Shown here: positions 53,544 through 60,574 of the stretch, one piece after another
Numbering within the stretch: the stretch's first letter is position 1
How the letters are laid out: every line of letters starts with the position of its first letter
Origin: Mariniflexile sp. TRM1-10
GTDB taxonomy: Bacteria > Bacteroidota > Bacteroidia > Flavobacteriales > Flavobacteriaceae
Assembly: GCF_003425985.1 (NCBI RefSeq)
Contig: NZ_CP022985.1
Location: 37,501-101,500 of the forward strand
DNA: 64,000 bases
Direction of reading: 5' to 3'
Made by a program: the position numbers and the translations under genes
The notes under the pieces: model-generated
Seen by the model: the letters and a program-made list of their open reading frames with translations, nothing else
Databases searched by the model: none
What the model was told of the DNA's origin: nothing

Positions 53544-55635
53544 ATAATTTTAGAGATAATGTTAATGGTTTGGCTGCGCTTGTTGGTTCCATGTTTGATA
53601 TTATAAGTCTATCTCCTTCTGGTAAAGAAAAAGATATACCAGTAATGTCTATAATTGTAGGAGAAAATGCTTTAACCGATATTGACGGACTTGTGTATAA
53701 AAGAGTATTTGTTTCCAAAGCCCCATCTACGGATGCAACAGTGGTATCAGCAGGAGCAGTTAACTCTACTTCATTTGCACCTGTAAATGATGCTATAGTA
53801 GTTGTTAATACAATACCACCTACTCCTGCTCCAACAACTCTTATTGTTTTCCCTACATCACCTGCTACAAACACATAAGTTGAAGTAGTTAATGTATTAT
53901 CAGCAGCCGTAATATTAAAATCCGCAGTTATAAACTCTTGATGTTTTTTTACGAAATATAAAGTAGTGGTAAAGGGCTGTTCTGCTATAATCGTACCCTT
54001 TATAGAGCTTATTGTTTTATTATCTGTTATTGGCAAACCTATACCTGTAGTTCCAGATAAATTCATAGCAGGAACATTAGTGGCTGATGTTTGGTAAAAT
54101 GCTGAACCAGTGTTATATTCAGGTGTTTTAGTGTAGTAGTATCTGCCGAATCCTGCTTGCATCAACCAACTACCCTCAATAACAGGTGCAGCACTTCCAC
54201 TAAATGCCGAAACATTACTATCATACCGATGCAATTCCCCTGCCGTGATAGTCGTTAAATAAGTTATAGTGCTTCCTGCCCAAGTATAATCAACTCCGAC
54301 TTTTTGAATTAATCCATTTACAAAAAATTGATGTGAATTTGTTATAGGATTTGGTAGCACCCACGTTGTCTCACCTCCTGTAGTTGTATATTCTTCTGGA
54401 TCTGGGCTTGCTCCATTTCCAATTATCAAAGCCGTATCTGCAGCATCTATATAAGCTTTAAGACTTCCTGCGCTCGCTATATTGGTTGATGTCGCAGAAG
54501 CTAGCGTGTTGTCGTTTATAAACGCTTTTGTTGTACCGTTACCTGTTAGAATATCATTTAAAGTAGATCCTATTTTAACGAATGAATTAGCATTTACATT
54601 TCCTTCTTTTTTAATAAAATAAGTAGTAGCCGAATTATTTTGAATGGTCAACAAATCATTAGTTGATGACGTTCCCCCATTTAATAAAATCCCTCTACCG
54701 TTTACGCTATTTATATCAAATCTAATTATTTGACCTGTACCACTATTTTCTCCATAGTATGAAGACCCGCTACCTGTAAGATTTGATTGAATTCCAAATC
54801 CAGCACCAGGTGTCGTTGTAGTCAATCCTATAAAATCATTAAAATGCTTAGTGGCTGTTATTGTTTCTTCAGTATTTAAAGTGGCGTAACTCCCAAAATC
54901 ACTAATATCAGCTTCAACAATCGGACGACTCTCCCAATCTACACCATCAGCCAATAATGCGTTTCTGTTTGTAGGGGTAGATGTGTTTATGTCTATTAGG
55001 TCGATTAGTTGGGTTGCGCCGCCTGAAATAGTGATATTTCCTGTATTATCAGCTAAAACACCGTTAACCGAAACAGGCAGCGTGGCAGTATCGCCGGGTA
55101 AAGAATTAATATCTGGAAGTCGATAATATGACTGAACCGTTAACAGGTTTGTTTTAAAATAAGCTCTATTTGTAGTTAATTTATTCTGTGAGTTAACACT
55201 AATACCATTGCCATCAACCGTTAACTGAGGTGTAATCGTAGGAGACCCTGGATTAATACCACTTATTGTGAAAACATTAGCCCCTGAAACATGTAATTGC
55301 TGTCCTGCGGAAGTCCAGTCGAACAAGTAATCACCTACTTGAATATCTTGAAACTGGTTATTTGCCCCTGTAAATAGGTTACTTGCTGAAAGTTGCGCAT
55401 ATCCTGATAAATCTGGCGTTGCGCCTAAAACTTCCCAACTGTCGCCGTCCCAATATTCCCAACGGTTGTTTAATTCGTCAAAAACCTGCCATCTTTTTGT
55501 ACTATCAAAAGAAACCAGAATTGCTTTTTTAGAAGCATTGGCTTCTTTATAACCTATACCATCAACTACTTGAGCTTGAGAAAAAACAACCGAGCTCAAC
55601 AAAAGTAAAATTATTATTAAACTGTATTTTTTCAT
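53536..55635 (-). CDS. Exported tail-fibre-like protein
   Basis: 699 residues. A Sec signal peptide (MKKYSLIIILLLLSSVVFSQ) precedes a fibre-like body: early RWQVFDELNNRWEYWDGDSW repeats, long beta stretches with GTSSTNDLLTIQNNSATTYF, and a region with FFVNGLIQKVGVDYTWAGST typical of phage fibre connectors. It is the first of two adjacent fibre-like genes that both carry signal peptides. Function by context only: adhesin or host-recognition fibre. Confidence 0.65.
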   Translation of the reverse strand: MKKYSLIIILLLLSSVVFSQAQVVDGIGYKEANASKKAILVSFDSTKRWQVFDELNNRWEYWDGDSWEVLGATPDLSGYAQLSASNLFTGANNQFQDIQVGDYLFDWTSAGQQLHVSGANVFTISGINPGSPTITPQLTVDGNGISVNSQNKLTTNRAYFKTNLLTVQSYYRLPDINSLPGDTATLPVSVNGVLADNTGNITISGGATQLIDLIDINTSTPTNRNALLADGVDWESRPIVEADISDFGSYATLNTEETITATKHFNDFIGLTTTTPGAGFGIQSNLTGSGSSYYGENSGTGQIIRFDINSVNGRGILLNGGTSSTNDLLTIQNNSATTYFIKKEGNVNANSFVKIGSTLNDILTGNGTTKAFINDNTLASATSTNIASAGSLKAYIDAADTALIIGNGASPDPEEYTTTGGETTWVLPNPITNSHQFFVNGLIQKVGVDYTWAGSTITYLTTITAGELHRYDSNVSAFSGSAAPVIEGSWLMQAGFGRYYYTKTPEYNTGSAFYQTSATNVPAMNLSGTTGIGLPITDNKTISSIKGTIIAEQPFTTTLYFVKKHQEFITADFNITAADNTLTTSTYVFVAGDVGKTIRVVGAGVGGIVLTTTIASFTGANEVELTAPADTTVASVDGALETNTLLYTSPSISVKAFSPTIIDITGISFSLPEGDRLIISNMEPTSAAKPLTLSLKLYE

Positions 55636-55811
55636 TATTCTTTTGGTTTTACATTAAAAATTTCTTTGTTTTTGTACATTAAAATCACTCCTCCATTGAG
55701 TGTTTCTAAAATATCTAAAGGTTGTTCTTCAACTATTTTTTTTTCTAGTTTTTTTACTTTTATCAGTAAATAAACAACCGATATAAACAATATTATCAAT
55801 ACGTATATCAT
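55635..55811 (-). CDS. Small membrane-anchored protein between fibre genes
   Basis: 58 residues: hydrophobic N-terminus MIYVLIILFISVVYLLIKV, then a polar coil (KKLEKKIVEEQPLDILETLN). Start (55811) and stop (55635) overlap the neighbours by ATGA and TAATG, which supports translation as part of the operon. Unknown function. Confidence 0.65.
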   Translation of the reverse strand: MIYVLIILFISVVYLLIKVKKLEKKIVEEQPLDILETLNGGVILMYKNKEIFNVKPKE

Positions 55812-56764
55812 AAAGCCGGTGCGTTTATTGCTAGTTTTATTTTTGTATCATCGTATAAGTCGTCTGGCAAGACAACCGGCAGGCTTATTACCTTACCTAC
55901 AACATAGGTATCGTCATCCCATCCGTTAAATGTGTTCCCTACTTCTATGGCGTTTTGATTAACGTTATCTTTTGTATCGAACCAAAAACCGCTTATTTTA
56001 GTAATTCCGGTATAAGGCACTTTAATTGATACATCGAGTTTAACTTCAATAACATCGTTTACAGAAACATCGTCTTTATCTATGGTACTTGCTACCGAAG
56101 CTTCGTAATATAAATTATCGACATTTGAAAAAGCAAAAGCCGTAACAGTGGCTATTAATGTTTTTTGTTTCGTGCGGTTAAATAGCACGAGCTCTATATT
56201 TTTGGTTGCTAAAATGCTATTGAACGCTTGAAGATGGGCCGTAAATACTTTATCAAACAATACTTTTGTTACCGCATCTGCAGCATATTCAAAACTTATT
56301 TTGGAAGTGGCAACGGTTTCTGCTAAAGCTTCAGATACAGCTTCGGTGTTGAAGGTTGTAAAACCAGTATTGTTTTGAAGCAAGGCCACTTCTGAAGCAC
56401 TAAGTTTTCGGTAGTTTATTAAGCTTGCTGTAGCTGGTCCTAAATATTCATAGTATGCATACCCTGCAACGACTGTTATATCTCCAGTAGCATCTACAAC
56501 GTGCTGCACCTTTCCGGGAGTTTGATTTGCCTGGTCTGCCAGCATTGCGGGAATGTCTGCATACGACGGATTTTCCACAAACTTTTCGTTAAGAAGTAAA
56601 TCGACTCCTAAAATGGCTTTTAATTCGGCCTTGCTTACCCGGTAACTAGATCCTGAAGGATGTTCGGTAAGATCGTTTTGGTCTACTACATAAAACACGA
56701 GGTTTTCGCTAGCCATTGCAGCGGTTAGGGGTTTCCTGTCGGTTAATCTTGCTTCGAAGCTCAT
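55808..56764 (-). CDS. Phage tail-fibre-region protein
   Basis: 318 residues, beta-rich (SFEARLTDRKPLTAAMASEN, KAELKAILGVDLLLNEKFV, NVDNLYYEASVASTIDKDD). It starts 44 nt after a late motif and precedes two exported fibre proteins. Probably a virion-attached fibre base; no specific domain is recognised. Confidence 0.6.
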   Translation of the reverse strand: MSFEARLTDRKPLTAAMASENLVFYVVDQNDLTEHPSGSSYRVSKAELKAILGVDLLLNEKFVENPSYADIPAMLADQANQTPGKVQHVVDATGDITVVAGYAYYEYLGPATASLINYRKLSASEVALLQNNTGFTTFNTEAVSEALAETVATSKISFEYAADAVTKVLFDKVFTAHLQAFNSILATKNIELVLFNRTKQKTLIATVTAFAFSNVDNLYYEASVASTIDKDDVSVNDVIEVKLDVSIKVPYTGITKISGFWFDTKDNVNQNAIEVGNTFNGWDDDTYVVGKVISLPVVLPDDLYDDTKIKLAINAPAL

Positions 56765-56808
56765 GTGCTTTTAAATATATTGCTAACATAAAATGAATTA
56801 GCTAATTG

Positions 56809-56820
56809 GTTTAAGACATG
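56809..56820 (-). promoter_or_regulatory. Late-gene motif CATGTCTTAAAC, copy 5 (fibre/lysis unit)
   Basis: Exact copy, 44 nt before the ATG of the 318-residue fibre-region gene, just after the stop of the preceding gene. This unit continues through fibres and lysis genes. Confidence 0.6.
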
Positions 56821-56822
56821 AA

Positions 56823-57377
56823 CTAAACGTAGTTTAAAACTCTATTTGAAATGGATTTTTGAAGGCGTTTCAAGATGGCTCCAGATTGCAATTCCCTGTC
56901 GTACATACGCCTAATGGTAGGTTCGCTATAACCAAATTCCCGAAGATTAAAGCTGTCTAAGAAAATATTTAAGGCTTCGGCCACATCGCCTTGCTCTTTT
57001 TTTGTGACATATCCCAAAACAAAACTTACCAGAACCAGCCGAAAGGTGTCTTCTAAATGATCATTTAAAAGTCGGCATCCTTCTTCGGGTAATCTTAAAA
57101 ATGAATAGGATCCTGATTGGTATTTATAGACGCTTCCAAAAAAGTCACAGCTTTCTTTGTTTCTTACAGATAAAAAAACATTGTAACTTTTTGCTTTTAA
57201 TGGTTTTTCTGATTTTTCGGCCAGCAACCGGATTATTTTACCTAAAACGGTTCTGGTGCTTATTTTGGCGGCTTTTACTCTGGAGTCTAAATAATTTTCT
57301 TCTATACCTTCAAATTCCTGGTATAAAAATGGTACTAAATGCGGACGTATATTTACAGGAATAATACTTCTATGCAT
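56823..57377 (-). CDS. Phage protein, unknown
   Basis: 184 residues, helical C-terminal half (YVTKKEQGDVAEALNIFLDS, REFGYSEPTIRRMYDRELQS). It is the second gene of the unit that begins at 57896, ending just before late motif copy 5. No motif is recognised. Confidence 0.55.
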   Translation of the reverse strand: MHRSIIPVNIRPHLVPFLYQEFEGIEENYLDSRVKAAKISTRTVLGKIIRLLAEKSEKPLKAKSYNVFLSVRNKESCDFFGSVYKYQSGSYSFLRLPEEGCRLLNDHLEDTFRLVLVSFVLGYVTKKEQGDVAEALNIFLDSFNLREFGYSEPTIRRMYDRELQSGAILKRLQKSISNRVLNYV

Positions 57378-57386
57378 AGGTATGGG

Positions 57387-57896
57387 TTAGTTAAAGGAGC
57401 TTCCATCTTGAAATATAAATTGAATACCATCTTGGAAAACAAATACTTCCTGAACCAAGAAACTAAGAGGGTACATACTGGTTTGTTGGTATTGGACAGC
57501 CGTTATCTTTTCGTTTGAAGACACGCTCACCTTAGGTTTCGTGTTTTGTTTAACGTCGTTACGCCCAAAAAAAAGCACGCGGTTGTCGGTAAGCCGTACG
57601 CCAATAAACTTCACTTTTCTAAACTGATCTATGCGTGTGGCGCGAAGCTCATCGGTTGATGGTAAAGAGAATTTAACCGTTTGAATGTACTGCAGGCCCG
57701 CACGGGTCTGTTTAGTTTTTTCGGAAATATTAATGCTTCCGGATGTTACGTATAAATCGGCTTGGTGGTCCTTAGATAATAAGGAAGTAAAAAATGTATC
57801 GGTGTTCGATAGAACCGATGCTTCTGGAGCTCCAGTAAAAAATAAACTAATCTGGCAAGTGTTTGGCGATTTTGCCACACGTTTACTATTATCCAT
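57387..57896 (-). CDS. Phage protein, unknown
   Basis: 169 residues, first leftward gene after the repeat-rich region 57.9-58.4 kb. Contains YVTSGSINISEKTKQTRAGL and ends FVFQDGIQFIFQDGSSFN, an Ig-like or beta-sandwich tail look. An AT-rich upstream sequence with AAAAGTAAACTTTT (57915-57928) could hold its promoter. Confidence 0.55.
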   Translation of the reverse strand: MDNSKRVAKSPNTCQISLFFTGAPEASVLSNTDTFFTSLLSKDHQADLYVTSGSINISEKTKQTRAGLQYIQTVKFSLPSTDELRATRIDQFRKVKFIGVRLTDNRVLFFGRNDVKQNTKPKVSVSSNEKITAVQYQQTSMYPLSFLVQEVFVFQDGIQFIFQDGSSFN

Positions 57897-58033
57897 ATAA
57901 ATAAAAATATACCTAAAAGTAAACTTTTTAATTTATATATACAAATAAGTAAATTTTATTAAATATCATTTATATCATTTTTTTACAAAAAAAGTTCAAT
58001 AAGCATAAGTTATTGATTTATAAGTGATTACTT

Positions 58034-58184
58034 CTTGAACTTCTTGAACTATGGTGTTTTTTCTTGAACTCCGTTTTTAGAGTTCAAGAAGTTCAAGGAT
58101 TTTTAAAGGCAGTTCAAGAGTATTATTATACTGATATACAATATATTATAACTATATACTATACTATTCTTGAACTCTTGAACT
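58034..58184. repeat. Iteron-like cluster of CTTGAACT/AGTTCAAG
   Basis: Eight exact copies in 151 bp: CTTGAACT at 58034, 58043, 58063, 58169, 58177, and AGTTCAAG at 58081, 58090, 58111. Those at 58034/58043 and 58081/58090 face each other. A nearly pure A/T tract fills 58119-58168. The cluster lies between early genes and the late unit. It resembles a replication origin (iterons plus AT-rich unwinding region) or a multi-site regulator target. No gene is called in 57897-58393; a rightward ORF there looks spurious. Confidence 0.6.
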
Positions 58185-58287
58185 ATTTAACCACCCCAAA
58201 TATATTTTCTTATTATTTTGATTACAAAGGGGGCGCGGGGGATTTAAAAAAATTCCAAGATATCCTGAAGAGGTTCAAAAGAGAAAC

Positions 58288-58343
58288 GGCCATTCCCGGA
58301 ATGGCCCAAAACAAAGAAGCGCCTGCTTAATGCAGACGCTTTT
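58288..58343. terminator. Two strong hairpins between early and late regions
   Basis: GGCCATTCC-C-GGAATGGCC (58288-58306, perfect 9-bp arms) and AAGCGCCTGC / GCAGACGCTT (58317-58341, one mismatch) with a short T run on the + strand. They could stop early transcripts from running into the late region, and could be part of the origin-like structure. Confidence 0.55.
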
Positions 58344-58393
58344 GAATTACCGGTTCGATGCTGGGAAAAAGACGCTTCTAAAAGATTTGATAT

Positions 58394-58507
58394 CTATTTA
58401 TCAGTAAGTATCTCGTAAATAAATCTTATAAAAATAGCTATACCTATAAGCCCTAAACAAAATTCCTCGGGACTAGCATTTTTAAACCATTCTATAATTT
58501 CCATCAT
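58394..58507 (-). CDS. Small membrane protein
   Basis: 37 residues from ATG 58507 (MMEIIEWFKNASPEEF then CLGLIGIAIFIRFIYEIL). One predicted membrane span. It follows the 63-residue membrane gene; function unknown. Confidence 0.5.
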   Translation of the reverse strand: MMEIIEWFKNASPEEFCLGLIGIAIFIRFIYEILTDK

Positions 58508-58527
58508 AATTGTATGTTTTTAAATTG

Positions 58528-58719
58528 TTAAAGTTTGTGCTTTTCAATATCGTCTTGGATGCTATCGAATTCATTTATTATCCAGTTTCTAAAATCGTAT
58601 AGCCACAAGTGGTCGCAGCAAAAATAAAGGAGTGGCCATATCAAAATAACTACCAATGTCAGGATACACATTAGAAGGAATTTTATTCTTGGTATAATAT
58701 GGCGTATGTATTTTTCCAT
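58528..58719 (-). CDS. Small membrane protein
   Basis: 63 residues: basic start, strong hydrophobic stretch (FLLMCILTLVVILIWPLLYF), and an acidic end. It begins 3 bp after the 98-residue gene, so it is part of the DGR transcript. Role unknown. Confidence 0.55.
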   Translation of the reverse strand: MEKYIRHIIPRIKFLLMCILTLVVILIWPLLYFCCDHLWLYDFRNWIINEFDSIQDDIEKHKL

Positions 58720-58722
58720 TTT

Positions 58723-59019
58723 TTAAGTGAATTCGAAATATTCGTTGTCTTTTATGATGGTTGCTGTAAACGGGAATTTATCCTTTGGCACTAGTTCTAT
58801 TTGTTGCTGTAAAATTTTAGAACCCGTAAAAATGATATGCTTGGTCTGGTTCTTTTCTATCTGAAGGGTTAAGCGTTTGGTGCCTTCTTTTACAGTGGAT
58901 GCTTCGATTTTAAAATCGTGAACGGTAATAGGCACGTTTATTACACGGTCTATCTTTATTTTATCGCCTACGAAGGCGTTAAGGGTTGGCTTGATGTTGA
59001 AATTTTTAAATTCGTTCAT
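58723..59019 (-). CDS. DGR-linked small protein, unknown
   Basis: 98 residues, start overlapping the reverse transcriptase stop by 14 bp, so the two are translationally coupled. Beta-rich with basic patches (KIKIDRVINVPITVHDF, KRLTLQIEKNQTKHIIFTGS). It is not Avd-like (Avd is an all-helical, 120-130-residue pentamer subunit), but position and coupling make it the best candidate for an accessory factor of this DGR. No domain is recognised. Confidence 0.6.
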   Translation of the reverse strand: MNEFKNFNIKPTLNAFVGDKIKIDRVINVPITVHDFKIEASTVKEGTKRLTLQIEKNQTKHIIFTGSKILQQQIELVPKDKFPFTATIIKDNEYFEFT

Positions 59020-59968
59020 TTGGTAGTAATGTTTTTATTAAATGTTTGGCATCGCAGTGCTTTGTCCAACCTTTATATGAAGCGATGGAAGCTTCGTTTG
59101 GGTTATTCTTCAGCATTTTTGCGAAGTTTTTTTTGATTTGTTTTCTCAGTAGCGTGTGCGTGTGGTAGAACTTGTAACCTACAAAATCGATACCCCGAGC
59201 TTCAACAGGAAATACTTGATAGTTCTGCTTTACCTGAAGCTTCAAATTTAAGTTTAAATAGTGTTTAATTTCGTTTAAAAGTGAATGTAAATAATCTTTT
59301 GACGGTGCAGGAATCACCATGTCATCGGCATATCTGAAGTAATATTTAACGGCTTTGTCTTCCTTGATCCAATGGTCAAAGTATGACAAGTAAAAGTTTG
59401 CAAGATATTGGCTTAAGTAATTACCTATGGGCAATCCTTCGGCAGAATCAATTATTTCATCCAATAACCATAGTAAATCGGCATCCTTAAACTTTTTACG
59501 AAGCAGTTTTTTTAAACATTCGTGATTTACACTAGGGTAAAACTTCTTAATATCAAGCTTTAAGCAATAGGTGGTACCAGGAATATCCTTTAATGATTTT
59601 TTAACCGCTTTGGCCGCCGCGTGTATGCCTTTTCCTTTAATGCAGCTGTACGTGTCTGCAGTAAAGTTTGATACAAAAATTGGTTCGAGAACATTCATGA
59701 TCGCATGATGAACAATGCGGTCTGGAAAGTATGGTAACCGGTAAACTTGTCGTTCTTTTGGTTCAAAAACTGTGAAAATATCGTACTGTGATGTTTTATA
59801 TAATTTGTTTGCAAGCAGATCCTGAAGTATTAAAAAATTACCTTCTGGATTTTGATCAAACAATTGTACGCCATAAGTGTTTTGTTTGCCCTTGCGTGCT
59901 TTTTGGTCTGCAAGTCTCAGATTTTCAATACTGATTATTTTACTATATAAGTTTCCTTTTCGTTTCAT
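59006..59968 (-). CDS. DGR-type reverse transcriptase
   Basis: 320 residues of the diversity-generating retroelement RT class. RVYRLPYFPDRIVHHAI (about 76-91) is the fingers region; LKLDIKKFYP has the first catalytic Asp139; GLPIGNYLSQYLANFYL (about 178-194) is the motif 4 variant typical of DGR RTs (GxxxSQ); FRYADDM carries the catalytic Asp215 and Asp216; FVGYKFYH (262-269) is motif 7. Length and lack of extra domains match DGR RTs and exclude group II intron (no maturase/HNH) and retron. It lies 114 bp after the template repeat on the same strand. Confidence 0.93.
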   Translation of the reverse strand: MKRKGNLYSKIISIENLRLADQKARKGKQNTYGVQLFDQNPEGNFLILQDLLANKLYKTSQYDIFTVFEPKERQVYRLPYFPDRIVHHAIMNVLEPIFVSNFTADTYSCIKGKGIHAAAKAVKKSLKDIPGTTYCLKLDIKKFYPSVNHECLKKLLRKKFKDADLLWLLDEIIDSAEGLPIGNYLSQYLANFYLSYFDHWIKEDKAVKYYFRYADDMVIPAPSKDYLHSLLNEIKHYLNLNLKLQVKQNYQVFPVEARGIDFVGYKFYHTHTLLRKQIKKNFAKMLKNNPNEASIASYKGWTKHCDAKHLIKTLLPNERI

Positions 59969-59998
59969 TTTAGCCTTATTTTAGCTGGTCTCATTCTC

Positions 59999-60012
59999 CC
60001 GATAGCTATCGG
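59999..60012. repeat. 14-bp perfect palindrome in the TR-RT leader
   Basis: CCGATAGCTATCGG, between the template repeat and the RT start. The TR RNA would include it. A structural role in the template RNA is possible. Confidence 0.5.
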
Positions 60013-60081
60013 AATACCAAAGCCCTTTTAAAAAATTTGTCTTTTGCCCAGTGGCAAGGTCTGTGATGCAAGTAATAAGAT

Positions 60082-60154
60082 GGGCACTGACATTCGAATT
60101 CGAGTTCCAGTTATCGTAATCGTTGTACGAGAACCTGACGCCTGAAGGGGAACT
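60082..60154 (-). repeat. DGR template repeat (TR)
   Basis: 73 bp in the gap between the VR1 target gene and the RT gene, oriented like both VRs. Read on the minus strand it encodes in the VR frame SSPSGVRFSYNDYDNWNSNS and on, including five AAC or AAT codons, which are the usual diversifying codons of DGRs. It contains 18 adenines on that strand. All differences to VR1 (13) and VR2 (16) lie on those adenines; the remaining 55 positions are identical in all three. Confidence 0.95.
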
Positions 60155-60184
60155 ACAGCATAAGCATCACACCACCTGTATTTG

Positions 60185-60565
60185 TTATTTTTTTGCCGTT
60201 GGGCGTTCGTAAACCATTAGTTTTTTATATTGCTCTTTGCATTCTTCGGCAATGTATTCTGAAGCCTTTGGGAATTCAGAAACAAGGCGGGCACCGACAA
60301 CCGAATTCGAGTGCCAGCCATCGCAACCGTCGAACGAGAACCCGACGCCCGAAGGGGAACCCACCTTAAACCAATTTTCATGCTTGGATTGCTTTCTATT
60401 AGTATAGTCTGGTTGAAAATCGGGGTTTACGGCATCGTGCATCACAAAAAGTTGTGCCACGGCTTTTAAGGCTTCTATGTGCCTTTCGGGAACTCCTTTA
60501 ATTTCAATAGTATTAGGGTCTAAATTCTCTTGGGCAAACGCCTCCTTTAATGTTACTTTTTTCAT
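60185..60565 (-). CDS. DGR variable protein 1
   Basis: 126 residues, no signal peptide or membrane segment. The N-terminal helical part (ERHIEALKAVAQLFVMHDAV) precedes the variable segment (about 69-92; GSPSGVGFSFDGCDGWHSNS), and a C-terminal helical tail. Framework residues GSPSGVGFSF, D, W, S, S and VGAR are fixed by non-A bases or shared with VR2. The family resembles small phage proteins of YYPWF...GFxFxxxxYD...VGxRLCF type. The ligand is unknown. It lies 9 bp after variable protein 2. Confidence 0.9.
   Translation of the reverse strand: MKKVTLKEAFAQENLDPNTIEIKGVPERHIEALKAVAQLFVMHDAVNPDFQPDYTNRKQSKHENWFKVGSPSGVGFSFDGCDGWHSNSVVGARLVSEFPKASEYIAEECKEQYKKLMVYERPTAKK
60257..60281 (-). repeat. 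Hairpin downstream of VR1
   Basis: TTCTGAA, 11-nt loop, TTCAGAA, starting 7 bp beyond the 3' edge of VR1. DGRs of phage BPP-1 type have a hairpin or cruciform just downstream of the VR that stimulates target recognition. No comparable hairpin is obvious after VR2. Confidence 0.4.
60289..60361 (-). repeat. DGR variable repeat VR1
   Basis: 73 bp within variable protein 1. Differs from the TR at 13 of the 18 TR adenines and at none of the other 55 bases. The 3' edge is GC-rich (GGTGCCCGCC) against GTGCCCATCT in the TR, the expected IMH / IMH* contrast that marks where homing starts. Confidence 0.95.
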
Positions 60566-60574
60566 TGTGCTTGT

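Noticed and set aside
29672..56820. Repeated CATGTCTTAAAC motif as attachment or packaging sites
   Set aside because: Five copies all have the same orientation and sit at a constant place before genes, which fits transcription control better than recombination or packaging.
58064..58330. Rightward 88-residue ORF in the iteron region
   Set aside because: It runs through the repeats and AT tract, has low-complexity Tyr/Ile-rich residues (YYYTDIQYIITIYYTI) and no neighbour in this direction; the region behaves as non-coding.
59006..59968. Reverse transcriptase as group II intron or retron RT
   Set aside because: No maturase or HNH domain, no intron ends, no msr/msd-like inverted RNA. The presence of TR and VRs with A-only changes settles it as a DGR.
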